Assembly: GCF_022695595.1 (NCBI RefSeq)
Contig: NZ_CP074380.1
Coordinates: 1,550,001 to 1,614,000, forward strand
DNA: 64,000 nucleotides
DNA from: Streptomyces sp. MST-110588
Lineage (GTDB): Bacteria; Actinomycetota; Actinomycetes; Streptomycetales; Streptomycetaceae
Direction: 5' to 3'
This document shows, one piece after another, positions 8,663 to 18,461 of this stretch; position 1 is the stretch's first letter, and each line of letters begins with the position of its first letter. The notes beneath the pieces were generated by a model. It saw only the letters and a program-made list of their open reading frames with translations. It had not been told where the DNA came from and made no database searches. The translations under genes and the position numbers were made by a program.

Positions 8663-8746
8663 ATGTCTGAAGCTGGAATCGTCTTGGTGAGTCGGCGGCA
8701 CGTCGACCTCGGTCGCATGTCCAGCGCCATCTGTCCGGCGGGCTGA
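8663..8746 (+). CDS. Cysteine-type leader peptide of the sulfur operon (27 aa)
   Basis: A short open frame, ATG 8663 to TGA 8746, ends in VSRRHVDLGRMSSAICPAG. The core RRHVDLxRMSSAxC matches the short peptides annotated as putative leader peptide upstream of sulfite reductase and sulfur transporter genes in Streptomyces. A single Cys codon (TGT) sits four codons before the stop. The likely role is regulation in cis: ribosome behaviour at the Cys codon would report cysteine supply and change folding or termination of the 284-nt leader before sulfite reductase. Mechanism here is inference; similarity is from recognition of the motif. Confidence 0.75.
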   Translation: MSEAGIVLVSRRHVDLGRMSSAICPAG

Positions 8747-8880
8747 CAGTCTCAGCACCGCCGTTCACCACCCGCACCGTCCCCACCGTCGAGGACACGC
8801 GGGCCCCTTCACCCGATCCGAGCCCGCGGGAGCCGCGCCGGTACGTCCCCGTACCGCGCCAGGACGCGTAACCGAAACGC

Positions 8881-8920
8881 TTCTTCGCAGGTTCCCGCAG
8901 ACCTTCGCAGGTCTTCGCAG
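8881..8920. repeat. Four tandem 10-bp repeats in the sulfur operon leader
   Basis: Units ending in CGCAG repeat exactly every 10 bp: TTCTTCGCAG, GTTCCCGCAG, ACCTTCGCAG and GTCTTCGCAG. Within them AGACCT-TCGC-AGGTCT (8899-8914) can form a small hairpin with a tetraloop. Further 5', CGGTAC/GTACCG near 8841-8858 is another possible stem. The 8747-9030 leader holds no gene; these elements are candidates for the attenuator that responds to the leader peptide. Confidence 0.55.
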
Positions 8921-9030
8921 CTCCACCGGCCGGCCGACGCCGCCGGTCCCCGGGTCACTCCGCGGGGCGCAGCACGCCCGCGCCGCCTCGTTTCCGCGCC
9001 TCTTGAGCCGCCTTAGAAGGACGTACCGCC

Positions 9031-10755
9031 ATGGCCGCCACCCCGGAAGCCCCCCAGCCCTCGGCCGGGGACGCCGCCGCCACCGCTCCCGCGCACCGCC
9101 GCAAGGCCGGCCGCCACCGTGGCGAGGGCCAGTGGGCGGCAGGGCACTTCACGCCGCTGAACGGCAACGAACAGTTCAAGAAGGACGACGACGGTCTCAA
9201 TGTGCGGACACGTATTGAGACGATCTACTCAAAGGCCGGTTTCGACTCGATCGACCCCAACGATCTGCGCGGCCGGATGCGCTGGTGGGGCCTGTACACC
9301 CAGCGCAAACCCGGCATCGACGGCGGCAAGACGGCGGTCCTGGCGCCGGAGGAGCTGGACGACGAGTACTTCATGCTGCGGGTACGCATCGACGGCGGGC
9401 GGCTGACCACCGGGCAGCTACGGGCCATCGGCGAGGTTTCCCAGGAGTACGCGCGCGGCACCGCCGACATCACCGACCGGCAGAACATCCAGCTCCACTG
9501 GGTCCGCATCGAGGACGTCCCGGCGATCTGGCAGAAGCTGGAGTCCGTCGGGCTGTCGACGACCGAGGCGTGCGGCGACTGCCCCCGTGTCATCATCGGC
9601 TCGCCGGTCGCCGGCATCGCCGCCGACGAGATCATCGACGGCTCACCGGCGATCGAGGAGATCGAGCGGCGCTTCATCGGCAGCAAGGAATTCTCCAACC
9701 TGCCGCGGAAGTTCAAGACGGCGGTCTCCGGCTCACCGGTGCAGGACGTGGTGCACGAGATCAACGACGTTGCGTTCGTGGGCGTACAGCACCCCGAGCA
9801 CGGCCCCGGCTTCGACCTGTGGGTGGGCGGCGGCCTGTCCACCAACCCGCGCCTGGGCGAACGGCTGGGCGCCTGGGTGCCGCTGGCGGACGTGCCCGAG
9901 ACGTGGGCCGGCGTCGTGGGGATCTTCCGTGACTACGGCTACCGGCGGCTGCGCAACCGCGCCCGGCTGAAGTTCCTGATGGCGGACTGGGGCCCGGAGA
10001 AGTTCCGCGAGGTGCTGGAGAGCGAGTACCTGGGCCGCAAGCTGGCCGACGGCCCGGCACCCGCCGAACCCAGCTCGCGCTGGCGCGACCACATGGGCGT
10101 GCACCGCCAGAAGGACGGCCGGTTCTACGTGGGCTTCGCGCCGCGCGTCGGCCGGGTGGACGGCGCCACCCTCGTCAAGATCGCCGAACTGGCCGCGGCA
10201 CACGGCTCGGACCGGCTGAGCACCACCGTCGAGCAGAAGATGATTATCCTCGATGTGGCGGAGGACCAGGTCGAGCCGCTGGTCGCGGGGCTGGAGGCGC
10301 TGGACCTCCAGGTCCGGCCCTCGCCCTTCAGGCGCGGCACGATGGCCTGCACCGGCATCGAGTTCTGCAAGCTGGCGATCGTGGAGACCAAGGCGCGCGG
10401 CGCCGCGCTCATCGACGAACTGGAGCGCCGGATGCCGGACTTCCAGGAGCCGGTCTCGATCAACATCAACGGCTGCCCGAACGCCTGCGCCCGCATCCAG
10501 ACCGCGGACATCGGCCTCAAGGGCCAGCTCGTACTGGACGCCGACGGCAACCAGGTCGAGGGCTACCAGGTGCACCTGGGCGGCGCACTCGGCCTCCGGG
10601 CGGGCTTCGGCCGCAAGGTCCGCGGCCTGAAGGTCACCGCCGAGGAACTGCCCGACTACGTCGAACGGGTGCTGACCCACTTCCAGGAGCAGCGCGAGGA
10701 GGGCGAGCGGTTCGCCGCCTGGGCCGCCCGCGCGGACGAAGGCGCGCTGAAATGA
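9031..10755 (+). CDS. sir: Ferredoxin-type assimilatory sulfite reductase
   Basis: A 574-aa siroheme and [4Fe-4S] enzyme that reduces sulfite to sulfide with six electrons from ferredoxin. The two tandem ferredoxin-like/siroheme halves are present. The cluster and siroheme ligands are Cys440 and Cys446 (CTGIEFC) plus Cys482 and Cys486 (NGCPNAC). The WWGLYTQRKPG and ACGDCPRVI segments match the Tyr/Cys region that separates sulfite from nitrite reductases in the NirA group. Together with the CysH/CysDN neighbours this favours sulfite. ATG 9031 has AAGGA upstream. It is the first enzyme gene of the operon; its stop overlaps the next ATG by 4 bp (ATGA). Confidence 0.93.
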   Translation: MAATPEAPQPSAGDAAATAPAHRRKAGRHRGEGQWAAGHFTPLNGNEQFKKDDDGLNVRTRIETIYSKAGFDSIDPNDLRGRMRWWGLYTQRKPGIDGGKTAVLAPEELDDEYFMLRVRIDGGRLTTGQLRAIGEVSQEYARGTADITDRQNIQLHWVRIEDVPAIWQKLESVGLSTTEACGDCPRVIIGSPVAGIAADEIIDGSPAIEEIERRFIGSKEFSNLPRKFKTAVSGSPVQDVVHEINDVAFVGVQHPEHGPGFDLWVGGGLSTNPRLGERLGAWVPLADVPETWAGVVGIFRDYGYRRLRNRARLKFLMADWGPEKFREVLESEYLGRKLADGPAPAEPSSRWRDHMGVHRQKDGRFYVGFAPRVGRVDGATLVKIAELAAAHGSDRLSTTVEQKMIILDVAEDQVEPLVAGLEALDLQVRPSPFRRGTMACTGIEFCKLAIVETKARGAALIDELERRMPDFQEPVSININGCPNACARIQTADIGLKGQLVLDADGNQVEGYQVHLGGALGLRAGFGRKVRGLKVTAEELPDYVERVLTHFQEQREEGERFAAWAARADEGALK

Positions 10756-10949
10756 GCGGGCGGGCCGCGCCGTTCTACTGCCCGTACTGCGGGGACGAGG
10801 ACCTGCGCCCCTCCCAGGAGGGGCACGGCTCGTGGGAGTGCGGGGCGTGCAACCGCGCGTTCCGGCTCTCGTTCCTCGGACTGCTGGCCAAGGGCGTCAC
10901 CGACACGGCCGGGCAGCACGACAACCGCCAAGGGGGCAGCACCACATGA
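10752..10949 (+). CDS. Small zinc-ribbon protein of the sulfur operon
   Basis: A 65-aa protein with CPYC near the N-terminus and CGAC about 20 residues later, a likely Zn ribbon of the C-x2-C...C-x2-C type. ATGA overlaps couple it to sulfite reductase upstream (10752-10755) and to cysH downstream (10946-10949), so it is very probably translated. The function is not known. The position suggests a role in sulfite reductase or APS reductase maturation or electron transfer, which is inference only. Confidence 0.75.
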   Translation: MSGRAAPFYCPYCGDEDLRPSQEGHGSWECGACNRAFRLSFLGLLAKGVTDTAGQHDNRQGGSTT

Positions 10950-11653
10950 CGACGACGCAGGAACGTACGGATGACGAACTGGCCGCGCTCGCCGGACAGG
11001 CGGGCCGCGACCTGGAGGACGCCTCCCCGCTGGAGATCGTGACCTGGGCCGCCGAGACCTTCGGCCGGCGCTTTTGCGTCACCTCCTCCATGGAGGACGC
11101 GGTCGTCGCCCACCTCGCCGCCCGCGCCTTCCCGGGTGTGGACGTGGTCTTCCTGGACACCGGCTACCACTTCCCGGAGACCATCGGCACCCGGGACGCG
11201 GTGGCCGCGGTGATGGACGTCCACGTCATCACCCTCACGCCCCGGCAGACCGTGGCCGAGCAGGACGCCGCGTACGGGTCCCGGCTGCACGACCGCGACC
11301 CGGACCTGTGCTGCGCGCTGCGCAAGGTCAAGCCCCTGGAGGAGGGCCTGGCCGGGTACGACGCGTGGGCGACGGGGCTGCGCCGGGACGAGTCGCCCAC
11401 CCGCGCGAACACCCCGGTCGTGGGCTGGGACGAGCGGCGCCGCAAGGTCAAGGTCGCACCGATCGCCCGCTGGACGCAGGCCGACGTGGACGCGTACATC
11501 GCCGAGCACGGCGTACTGATCAACCCGCTGCTGACGGACGGCTACGCGTCGGTGGGCTGCGCGCCGTGCACCCGGCGCGTGCTGGCGGGCGAGGACGCGC
11601 GGGCCGGCCGCTGGGCCGGGACCGGCAAGACGGAGTGCGGACTGCACGGCTGA
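10946..11653 (+). CDS. cysH: APS/PAPS reductase
   Basis: A 235-aa cytoplasmic enzyme that reduces adenylyl sulfate to sulfite and AMP using thioredoxin. CC-ALRKVKPL and GCAPCTRRV supply the two Cys pairs of a [4Fe-4S] cluster, which marks the APS-reductase subtype. The C-terminal catalytic Cys lies in KTECGLHG. The N-terminal adenylyl-binding region has SSMEDAVVAHL. ATG 10946 overlaps the upstream stop; the other in-frame starts further upstream would run far into the previous gene. Confidence 0.93.
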   Translation: MTTTQERTDDELAALAGQAGRDLEDASPLEIVTWAAETFGRRFCVTSSMEDAVVAHLAARAFPGVDVVFLDTGYHFPETIGTRDAVAAVMDVHVITLTPRQTVAEQDAAYGSRLHDRDPDLCCALRKVKPLEEGLAGYDAWATGLRRDESPTRANTPVVGWDERRRKVKVAPIARWTQADVDAYIAEHGVLINPLLTDGYASVGCAPCTRRVLAGEDARAGRWAGTGKTECGLHG

Positions 11654-12261
11654 TGACCGAAGCGACAGCAACGACAGGAATCCAGGGGTACGAGATGAGC
11701 GGGACGGGCCGGCCGGCCACGGCGGCGGACCAGGGGGCCACGGTGTGGCTGACCGGTCTGCCCAGCGCGGGCAAGACGACCCTCGCCCACGCGCTGGCGC
11801 AGCGGCTGCGGGAGACGGGCCACCGGGTCGAGGTGCTGGACGGGGACGAGATCCGCGAGTTCCTCTCCGCGGGCCTGGGCTTCACCCGCGAGGACCGGCA
11901 CACCAACGTCCAGCGCATCGGCTTCGTGGCCGAACTGCTGGCGCGCCACGGCGTCAAGGCGCTGGTCCCGGTGATCGCGCCGTACGCGGACTCCCGCGAG
12001 GCGGTGCGCAAGCGGCACCAGGCGGCCGGCACCCCGTACGTGGAGGTACATGTGGCAGCGCCGGTGGAGGTGTGCTCCGCACGGGACGTCAAGGGGCTGT
12101 ACGCCAAGCAGGCGGCCGGCGAGATATCCGGGCTGACCGGCGTCGATGACCCGTACGAAGAGCCCGAGGCGCCGGACCTGCGGCTGGACTCGCACACCCG
12201 GACCGTCGCCCGGTCCGCGGCGGAGCTGTACGCGCTGCTCACCGAGAGGGGCCTGGCATGA
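11653..12261 (+). CDS. cysC: Adenylyl-sulfate kinase
   Basis: About 202 aa; phosphorylates APS to PAPS. The Walker A motif is GLPSAGKTT, followed by LDGDEIREFLSAGLGFTREDR and IAPYADSREAVRK, all typical of APS kinase. ATG 11653 overlaps the cysH stop (TGATG); a second in-frame ATG at 11695 with AGGGGT upstream is an alternative that removes a poorly conserved N-terminus. Having both an APS reductase and an APS kinase means PAPS is likely used for sulfation or regulation and not only for reduction. Confidence 0.92.
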   Translation: MTEATATTGIQGYEMSGTGRPATAADQGATVWLTGLPSAGKTTLAHALAQRLRETGHRVEVLDGDEIREFLSAGLGFTREDRHTNVQRIGFVAELLARHGVKALVPVIAPYADSREAVRKRHQAAGTPYVEVHVAAPVEVCSARDVKGLYAKQAAGEISGLTGVDDPYEEPEAPDLRLDSHTRTVARSAAELYALLTERGLA

Positions 12262-13187
12262 CGACGGTCGCCCGGTCCGGCACCGGCAGCCCGTACGCGC
12301 TCACCCACCTGGACGCGCTGGAGTCCGAGGCGGTGCACATCTTCCGCGAGGTGGCGGGCGAGTTCGAGCGGCCGGTGATCCTCTTCTCCGGCGGCAAGGA
12401 CTCCATCGTCATGCTGCACCTGGCGCTGAAGGCGTTCGCGCCCGCACCGGTGCCCTTCGCCCTGCTGCACGTGGACACCGGCCACAACTTCCCCGAGGTC
12501 CTGGACTACCGCGATCGTACGGTGGCCCGGCACGGCCTGCGGCTGCACATCGCCTCCGTACAGGAGTTCATCGACCGCGGCGAGCTGCGCGAGCGCCCGG
12601 ACGGCACCCGCAACCCGCTGCAGACCGTCCCGCTGCTGGACGCCATCGCCACCCACCGCTTCGACGCGGTCTTCGGCGGCGGGCGCCGGGACGAGGAGAA
12701 GGCGCGCGCCAAGGAACGGGTGTTCTCGCTGCGGGACGAGTTCGGCGGCTGGGACCCGCGCCGCCAGCGCCCCGAGCTGTGGCAGCTCTACAACGGCCGG
12801 CACGCGCCGGGCGAGCACGTCCGGGTCTTCCCGCTGTCCAACTGGACCGAGCTGGACGTATGGCAGTACATCGCCCGCGAGGACATCAGCCTCCCGGAGA
12901 TCTACTACGCGCACGAGCGCGAGGTCTTCGCCCGCGACGGGATGTGGCTGGCGCCCGGCGAATGGGGCGGGCCCAAGGACGGGGAGCGCGTCCAGCGGCG
13001 GCTGGTGCGCTACCGCACCGTCGGTGACATGTCCTGCACCGGGGCCGTGGACTCCGACGCGGCCACCATCGAGGCCGTCATCGCGGAGATCGCCGCCTCC
13101 CGGCTCACCGAGCGGGGCGCGACCCGGGCCGACGACAAGCTGTCGGAGGCCGCCATGGAGGACCGTAAGCGCGAGGGGTATTTCTGA
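12258..13187 (+). CDS. cysD: Sulfate adenylyltransferase subunit 2
   Basis: A 309-aa small subunit of ATP sulfurylase, which makes APS from sulfate and ATP. The PP-loop motif [18 protein letters not shown] and [19 protein letters not shown] are family hallmarks; the C-terminus ends in the typical [10 protein letters not shown]. It overlaps cysC by ATGA (12258-12261) and lies 2 bp before cysN, with which its product forms the heterodimer. Confidence 0.95.
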   Translation: MTTVARSGTGSPYALTHLDALESEAVHIFREVAGEFERPVILFSGGKDSIVMLHLALKAFAPAPVPFALLHVDTGHNFPEVLDYRDRTVARHGLRLHIASVQEFIDRGELRERPDGTRNPLQTVPLLDAIATHRFDAVFGGGRRDEEKARAKERVFSLRDEFGGWDPRRQRPELWQLYNGRHAPGEHVRVFPLSNWTELDVWQYIAREDISLPEIYYAHEREVFARDGMWLAPGEWGGPKDGERVQRRLVRYRTVGDMSCTGAVDSDAATIEAVIAEIAASRLTERGATRADDKLSEAAMEDRKREGYF

Positions 13188-13189
13188 TC

Positions 13190-14547
13190 ATGAGCACGAT
13201 CGACACCGTCGAGGCGGATGCCACCTCGCTGCTGCGGTTCGCCACGGCCGGGTCGGTGGACGACGGCAAGTCCACCCTGGTCGGCCGGCTGCTGCACGAT
13301 TCGAAGTCCGTACTGACCGACCAGCTCGAAGCCGTCGAGCGGGTCTCCCTGGGCCGCGGGCAGCAGGCGCCGGACCTGGCGCTGCTCACCGACGGGCTGC
13401 GCGCCGAGCGCGAGCAGGGCATCACCATCGACGTCGCCTACCGCTACTTCGCCACCGCCCGGCGGCGGTTCATCCTGGCCGACACCCCGGGCACGTGCAG
13501 TACACCCGCAACATGGTCACCGGCGCCTCCACCGCCGAGTTGGCGGTGGTGCTGGTCGACGCCCGCAACGGCGTCGTGGAGCAGACCCGGCGGCACGCCG
13601 CGGTCGCCGCGCTGCTGCGCGTCCCGCACGTCGTCCTGGCCGTCAACAAGATGGACCTGGTGGGGTACCAGGAGTCCGTCTTCGCCGCCATCGCCGAGGA
13701 GTTCACCGCCTACGCCGCCTCGCTGGGCGTCCCGGAGATCACCGCGATCCCCATCTCCGCGCTGGCCGGGGACAACGTGGTGAGCGCGTCCGCGCACATG
13801 GACTGGTACGGCGGGCCCACCGTGCTGGAGCACCTGGAGACCGTGCCGGTCGTCACCGACCCGGGCGCGGACCCGGCGCGCTTCCCCGTCCAGTACGTCA
13901 TCCGTCCGCAGACCGCCGAACACCCCGACTACCGGGGGTACGCGGGGCAGATCGCCTCGGGTGTGCTGCGCGCCGGGGACGCGGTGACGGTGCTGCCCTC
14001 GGGCCGCAGGAGCACGATCGAGGCCATCGACGCGCTGGGCGAGCCGGTGGCGGCGGCCTGGGCCCCGCAGTCGGTGACCGTCCGGCTCACCGACGACCTG
14101 GACATTGCGCGCGGCGACCTGATCGTGCCGGCCGCCGCCGCGCCCGCGACCACGCGCGAGGTGACGGCCACCGTCTGCCATGTCGCGGACCGCCCGCTGA
14201 AGACCGGCGACCGGGTGCTGCTCAAGCACACCACCCGTACGGTCAAGGCGATCGTGAAGGACATCCCGTCCCGGCTGACGCTGGAGGACCTCTCCCTGCA
14301 CCCGGCCCCCGGCGAACTCCTCGCCAACGACATCGGGCAGGTCGTGCTGCGGACGGCCGAGCCGCTGGCCCTGGACGACTACGCCGACTCCCGGCGCACC
14401 GGGTCCTTCCTGCTGATCGACCCGGCGGACGGGACGACGCTGACCGCCGGGATGGCGGGCACCGCCTTCGCCGCGGCGTCCGGGAAGGCCGCCGGGACGG
14501 CCACGGCCGGCGGCGGCGTACGCGAGGACGACGGATGGGACTTCTGA
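13190..14547 (+). CDS. cysN: Sulfate adenylyltransferase subunit 1 (frameshift at about 13492)
   Basis: The GTPase subunit that drives APS synthesis by CysD, about 452 aa when corrected. G1 is [10 protein letters not shown]2 falls near [13 protein letters not shown]3 should be DTPGH, and G4 is NKMDL; beta-barrel domains II and III follow (VIRPQ..., [13 protein letters not shown]). The frame breaks inside G3: the sequence reads GACACCCCGGGCACGTG where [12 protein letters not shown] needs one more C (13491-13493). A natural cysN mutation would make cysteine synthesis fail, so an assembly error is more likely. Confidence 0.9.
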
Positions 14548-14725
14548 GCATGCCCGGCACCACGGGGGCCGGCCGATGTACGGGCTGACAGCGCCCGCGC
14601 CGCATGTCCGCGTGCCGCATACCCCCGTTCCGTACGTCCCCGTACCGCCCCTTGGAAGAACCACCGATCCGCCGGGCGCGCCGTAAAGGCGCCGCGTCCC
14701 CGGCCCGACGAGAGGAACCCCTCCC

Positions 14726-15828
14726 GTGCCTGCCGTCCGACACCGTCTGCTGGCCGCCGTCACCGTCCCCGTGCTGATCGGTGTCCTGGGCGCCTGCGGG
14801 TACGGCTCCGCGGCCAAGGACAGCAAGGGGCGGACGGCCGTCAAGGGCCCCAAGGTGGACGGGCTGGATGAGGTGAAGGTCGGCTACTTCGCCAACACCA
14901 CCCACGCCACCGCGCTGATCGGGGACCGCAAGGGCCTGTTCCAGAAGGAGCTGGGTGGTACGCGGTTCTCGGCGTCGGTGTTCAACGCGGGCCCCGCCGA
15001 GATCGAGGCGCTGAACTCCGGCGCCATCGACATCGGCTGGATCGGTCCCTCCCCGCGATCAACGGCTTCACCAAGTCCGGCGGCAGCAGTCTGCGCATCA
15101 TCTCCGGCTCGGCCTCCGGCGGCGTCTCGCTGGTGGTCGACCCCACGAAGATCAAGAGCCTGGACGACCTCAAGGGCAAGAAGATCGCCACCCCGCAGTT
15201 GGGCAACACCCAGGACGTGGCGCTGCTGAACTACCTGGCGGGCCGGGGCTACAAGGTCGACGCGACCACCGGCAAGGGCGACGTGACCGTGCAGCGCACC
15301 GAGAACAAGGTGACGCCGATCGCCTTCAAGCAGGGCAGCATCGACGCCGCGTGGGTCCCCGAGCCCACGGCCTCCAAGCTGGTCGCCGAAGGCGGCAAGG
15401 TCCTGCTGGACGAGAAGAAGCTGTGGAAGGACGGGAAGTTCGTCATCACCAACGTGATCGTCTCCCGGAAGTTCCTGGCCGCGCACCCCAAGGCCGTGGA
15501 GGCCGTGCTGCGCGGCTCGGTGCGGACCAACGCCTGGATCAAGGCCCACCCGGAAGAGGCGCGCACCGCCCTGAACGACCAGCTCGCCGACCCGGGCGTC
15601 TCCGGCAAGCCACTCCCCGCCGCAGTGATCGGCCCGGCCCTGCGGAACGTGGAGGTCACCGACGACCCGCTCGCCGCGACCCTCCGGGAGGAGGCCGACC
15701 ACGCCGTCCAGGCGGGCCTCCTCAAAGCTCCGGACCTCAAAGGCATCTACGACCTCACGCTGCTGAACAAGGTGCTCAAGGCCGAGGGCAGGCCCCCGGT
15801 CGACGACGCCGGGCTCGGCGCCGAGTGA
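14726..15828 (+). CDS. Sulfonate/sulfate-type ABC substrate-binding lipoprotein, SsuA-like (frameshift near 15055)
   Basis: About 367 aa after correction. The signal peptide ends in a lipobox, VLGACGYGS, with the lipidated Cys at residue 24. The mature part is a type II periplasmic-binding fold of the NitT/TauT/SsuA family, with SGAIDIGWIGPSP, DPTKIKSLDDLKGKKIATPQ and KQGSIDAAWVPEP. The frame is broken where CCTCCCCGCGATC should read with one extra G to give PSPAINGF. It starts the transport part of the sulfur operon, with GTG 14726 and GAGG upstream. Substrate preference between sulfonates and sulfate cannot be set from sequence. Confidence 0.88.
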
Positions 15829-15868
15829 CCCGCCGTACCGCCGCACCCACTCCCAGGAGGTGACACCG

Positions 15869-16693
15869 ATGACGGCCACCACGCTGCGCCGGCCCGCCGC
15901 GCCACAGCAGGACGGCACGGCCCCCTACGCCGCCCGCATCGACCATGTCTCGAAGTCCTTCGGCCGCGCCGGCGCACGGCAGCAGGTGCTGGAGGACATC
16001 AGCATCGACGTGGCGCCCGGGGAGTTCGTCTGCCTCCTCGGGGCGTCCGGCTGCGGCAAGTCGACCCTGCTCAACCTCGTCGCCGGGCTGGACCGGCCGT
16101 CCTCGGGCGGCATCCGGACCCCCGGCGGCCGGCCCGCGCTGATGTTCCAGGAGCACGCGCTGTTCCCCTGGCTGACGGCGGGCCGCAACGTCGAACTGGC
16201 GCTGCGGCTGCGCGGGGTGGCCCGCGCTGACCGCCGCGAGGAGGCGCGGCGGCTGCTGGAACTCGTACGGCTCAAGGGCGCGTACGGCAAGCGGGTGCAC
16301 GAGCTGTCGGGCGGGATGCGGCAGCGCGTCGCGATGGCCCGCGCGCTGGCCCAGGACAGCCGGCTGCTGCTGATGGACGAGCCGTTCGCGGCGCTGGACG
16401 CCATCACCCGCGATGTGCTGCACGACGAGCTGACCCGCATCTGGCGGGACGCCAACGAGGGCGGTCCGGGCGCGGCGGGGCTGTCCGTCCTGTTCGTGAC
16501 GCACAACGTACGGGAGGCGGTACGGCTCGCGCAGCGCGTGGTGCTGCTCTCCTCCCGGCCCGGCCGGATCGCCCGTGAGTGGCGGGTGGACATCCCGCAT
16601 CCGCGCCGTATCGAGGACGCGGCCGTCGCCGACCTTTCCGTAGAGATCACCGAACAGCTCCGTGGGGAGATCCGCCGTCATGGCCAGCACTGA
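15869..16693 (+). CDS. ABC transporter ATP-binding protein, SsuB/TauB family
   Basis: A 274-aa ATPase. Walker A is GASGCGKST, the Q-loop FQEHALFPWLT, the signature LSGGMRQR, Walker B LLLMDEPF, and the switch His VTHNVREAV. It powers the importer with the flanking binding protein and permease. ATG 15869 has AGGAGG 8 nt upstream; an in-frame GTG at 15860 overlaps that ribosome site and is unlikely. Its end overlaps the permease gene by 14 bp. Confidence 0.95.
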   Translation: MTATTLRRPAAPQQDGTAPYAARIDHVSKSFGRAGARQQVLEDISIDVAPGEFVCLLGASGCGKSTLLNLVAGLDRPSSGGIRTPGGRPALMFQEHALFPWLTAGRNVELALRLRGVARADRREEARRLLELVRLKGAYGKRVHELSGGMRQRVAMARALAQDSRLLLMDEPFAALDAITRDVLHDELTRIWRDANEGGPGAAGLSVLFVTHNVREAVRLAQRVVLLSSRPGRIAREWRVDIPHPRRIEDAAVADLSVEITEQLRGEIRRHGQH

Positions 16694-17618
16694 ACCCGCC
16701 GCCGACGTCAAGGACCCGGCCCATCAGGGCGCGAACGGGCCCGGTGGCGTCCGCGCGGCCCCCGCCGACCTGGCCGGGCTGGAGGCCGGGCTGGACGCGC
16801 TGGAGACCGTGCCGGCCCACCGCCGCCCGGCCCTGCGGGACCTGGCAGCCAAGGCCGTACCGCCGCTGGTCGCCATCGCGCTCGTCCTGGGGCTGTGGCA
16901 GCTCGCCTACCACTTCGAGCTCAAGGACCACTACCTGCTGCCCAGTCCGGTGGACGTGGCCCGCTCGCTGCACCAGAAGTGGCTGGACGGCACGCTGCTG
17001 GGCTTCGTGTGGACCAGCGTCTCGCGCGGCGCGCTGGGCTTTGCGGCCTCGGTCGCCATCGGTACCCCGCTGGGCCTGGTCGTGGCGCGGATCAAGGTCG
17101 TACGGGCCGCGATCGGCCCGATCCTCAGCGGGCTCCAGTCGCTGCCGTCGGTGGCCTGGGTCCCGGCGGCCATCATCTGGTTCGGGCTGAGCGACGCCAC
17201 GATCTACGCGGTGGTGCTGCTGGGCGCCGTCCCCTCCATCGCCAACGGGCTGGTGGCCGGGGTCGACCAGATCTCCCCGCTGTACCTGCGGGCGGGGCGT
17301 ACGATCGGCGCGACCGGGGCGGCCGGCGTACGGCACGTCCTGCTGCCCGCCGCGCTGCCCGGCTACCTCGCCGGTCTCAAGCAGGGCTGGGCGTTCTCCT
17401 GGCGCTCCTTGATGGCCGCCGAACTCATCGTCAACGCCGCCGACCTGGGCACCGGGCTGGGGCAGTTGCTGGAGCAGGGCCGGGAACTCCAGGACATGTC
17501 CTGGGTGCTCGCCGCGATCCTGCTGATCCTGATCGTGGGCATCGGCATCGAGCTGCTGGTCTTCGCGCCGATCGAGCGGCGGGTGCTGCGCGGCCGGGGC
17601 CTGCTGGTGAAGAGCTGA
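16680..17618 (+). CDS. ABC transporter permease, SsuC/TauC family
   Basis: About 312 aa with a 60-residue Ala-rich cytoplasmic N-terminus, then six predicted membrane segments. The cytoplasmic coupling motif is seen as ISPLYLRAGRTIGATGAAGVRHVLLPAALPGYLAGL. ATG 16680 has GGGGAGA upstream, inside the ATPase gene. It completes a sulfonate/sulfate importer encoded in the sulfur operon. Confidence 0.93.
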   Translation: MASTEPAADVKDPAHQGANGPGGVRAAPADLAGLEAGLDALETVPAHRRPALRDLAAKAVPPLVAIALVLGLWQLAYHFELKDHYLLPSPVDVARSLHQKWLDGTLLGFVWTSVSRGALGFAASVAIGTPLGLVVARIKVVRAAIGPILSGLQSLPSVAWVPAAIIWFGLSDATIYAVVLLGAVPSIANGLVAGVDQISPLYLRAGRTIGATGAAGVRHVLLPAALPGYLAGLKQGWAFSWRSLMAAELIVNAADLGTGLGQLLEQGRELQDMSWVLAAILLILIVGIGIELLVFAPIERRVLRGRGLLVKS

Positions 17619-17620
17619 CC

Positions 17621-18450
17621 ATGCGCTCCCCGTACCCGGCCCCGCGGTCTCCCCTTCCGGCTCCCCTGCCGCCTCCGCTTCCCCGTCCCCTGTCCTGGTC
17701 GTCATCGCCCACGGCAGCCGGGACCCGCGGCACGCGGCGAGCGTCTCCGCGCTGTGCGCGCGGGTGCGCGCGCTGCGGCCCGGACTGCGGGTGGAGGCCG
17801 GCTACCTGGACTTCAGCGCGCCGCGTGTGCCACGGCTGCTGGAGCGGCTGGCCGCCGAGGGCGTACGGGAGGTGGTGGCGCTGCCGCTGCTGCTGACCCG
17901 CGCCTTCCACGCCAAGGCCGACGTCCCGGCAATGCTGCGGGAGGCCGCCGTCCGGCTGCCGGGCCTGTCCGTACGGCAGGCCGATGTCCTGGGGCCCTCG
18001 CCCCTGCTGACCGCCGCCCTGGAGCGGCGGCTGTACGAAGCCGGGCTGCGGCCCGGCGACCGGCGCTCGACCGGGGTCGTGCTGGCCTCGGCGGGCTCCT
18101 GTGACCCGGAGGCGATCGCAGTGATCGCTGAAATCGCGCGGGAGTGGCGGCACACCGGTGGTTGGTGCGCCGTGCGGCCTGCGTTCGCCTCCGCTTCCGA
18201 GCCCCGTACGGAGGACGCCGTACGGGAGCTGCGGGTGGCGCACGGCGTACGGCGGGTGGCCGTGGCCCCGTACGTCATCGCGCCCGGCTTCCTGCCGGAC
18301 CGGATCGCGCGCGGGGCCCGGGAGGCGGGCGCCGAGGTCCTGGCGGAGGTGCTGGGGCCGGCACCGGAACTGGCCCGGCTGCTGGTGCGCCGCTACGACC
18401 GGGCGCTGCTCGGTGCGGTGGGCGGCGCGGCCTGGGCAGGCGCGGCGTGA
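17621..18450 (+). CDS. Sirohydrochlorin chelatase, CbiX-like (frameshift near the N-terminus)
   Basis: About 276 aa when corrected; two tandem CbiX-type halves. VLVVIAHGSRDPRHAASV carries the metal-binding His, ALPLLLTRAFHAKADVP the second, and the second half has VAPYVIAPGFLPDRIARGA. It inserts Fe2+ into sirohydrochlorin to make siroheme, the sulfite reductase cofactor, which explains its place at the end of this operon. The body frame has no ATG, GTG or TTG in front; ATG 17621, 2 bp after the permease stop, is in another frame. One missing base in the Pro-rich stretch 17630-17690 joins them. Confidence 0.85.
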
Positions 18451-18461
18451 GATGAGCACGG

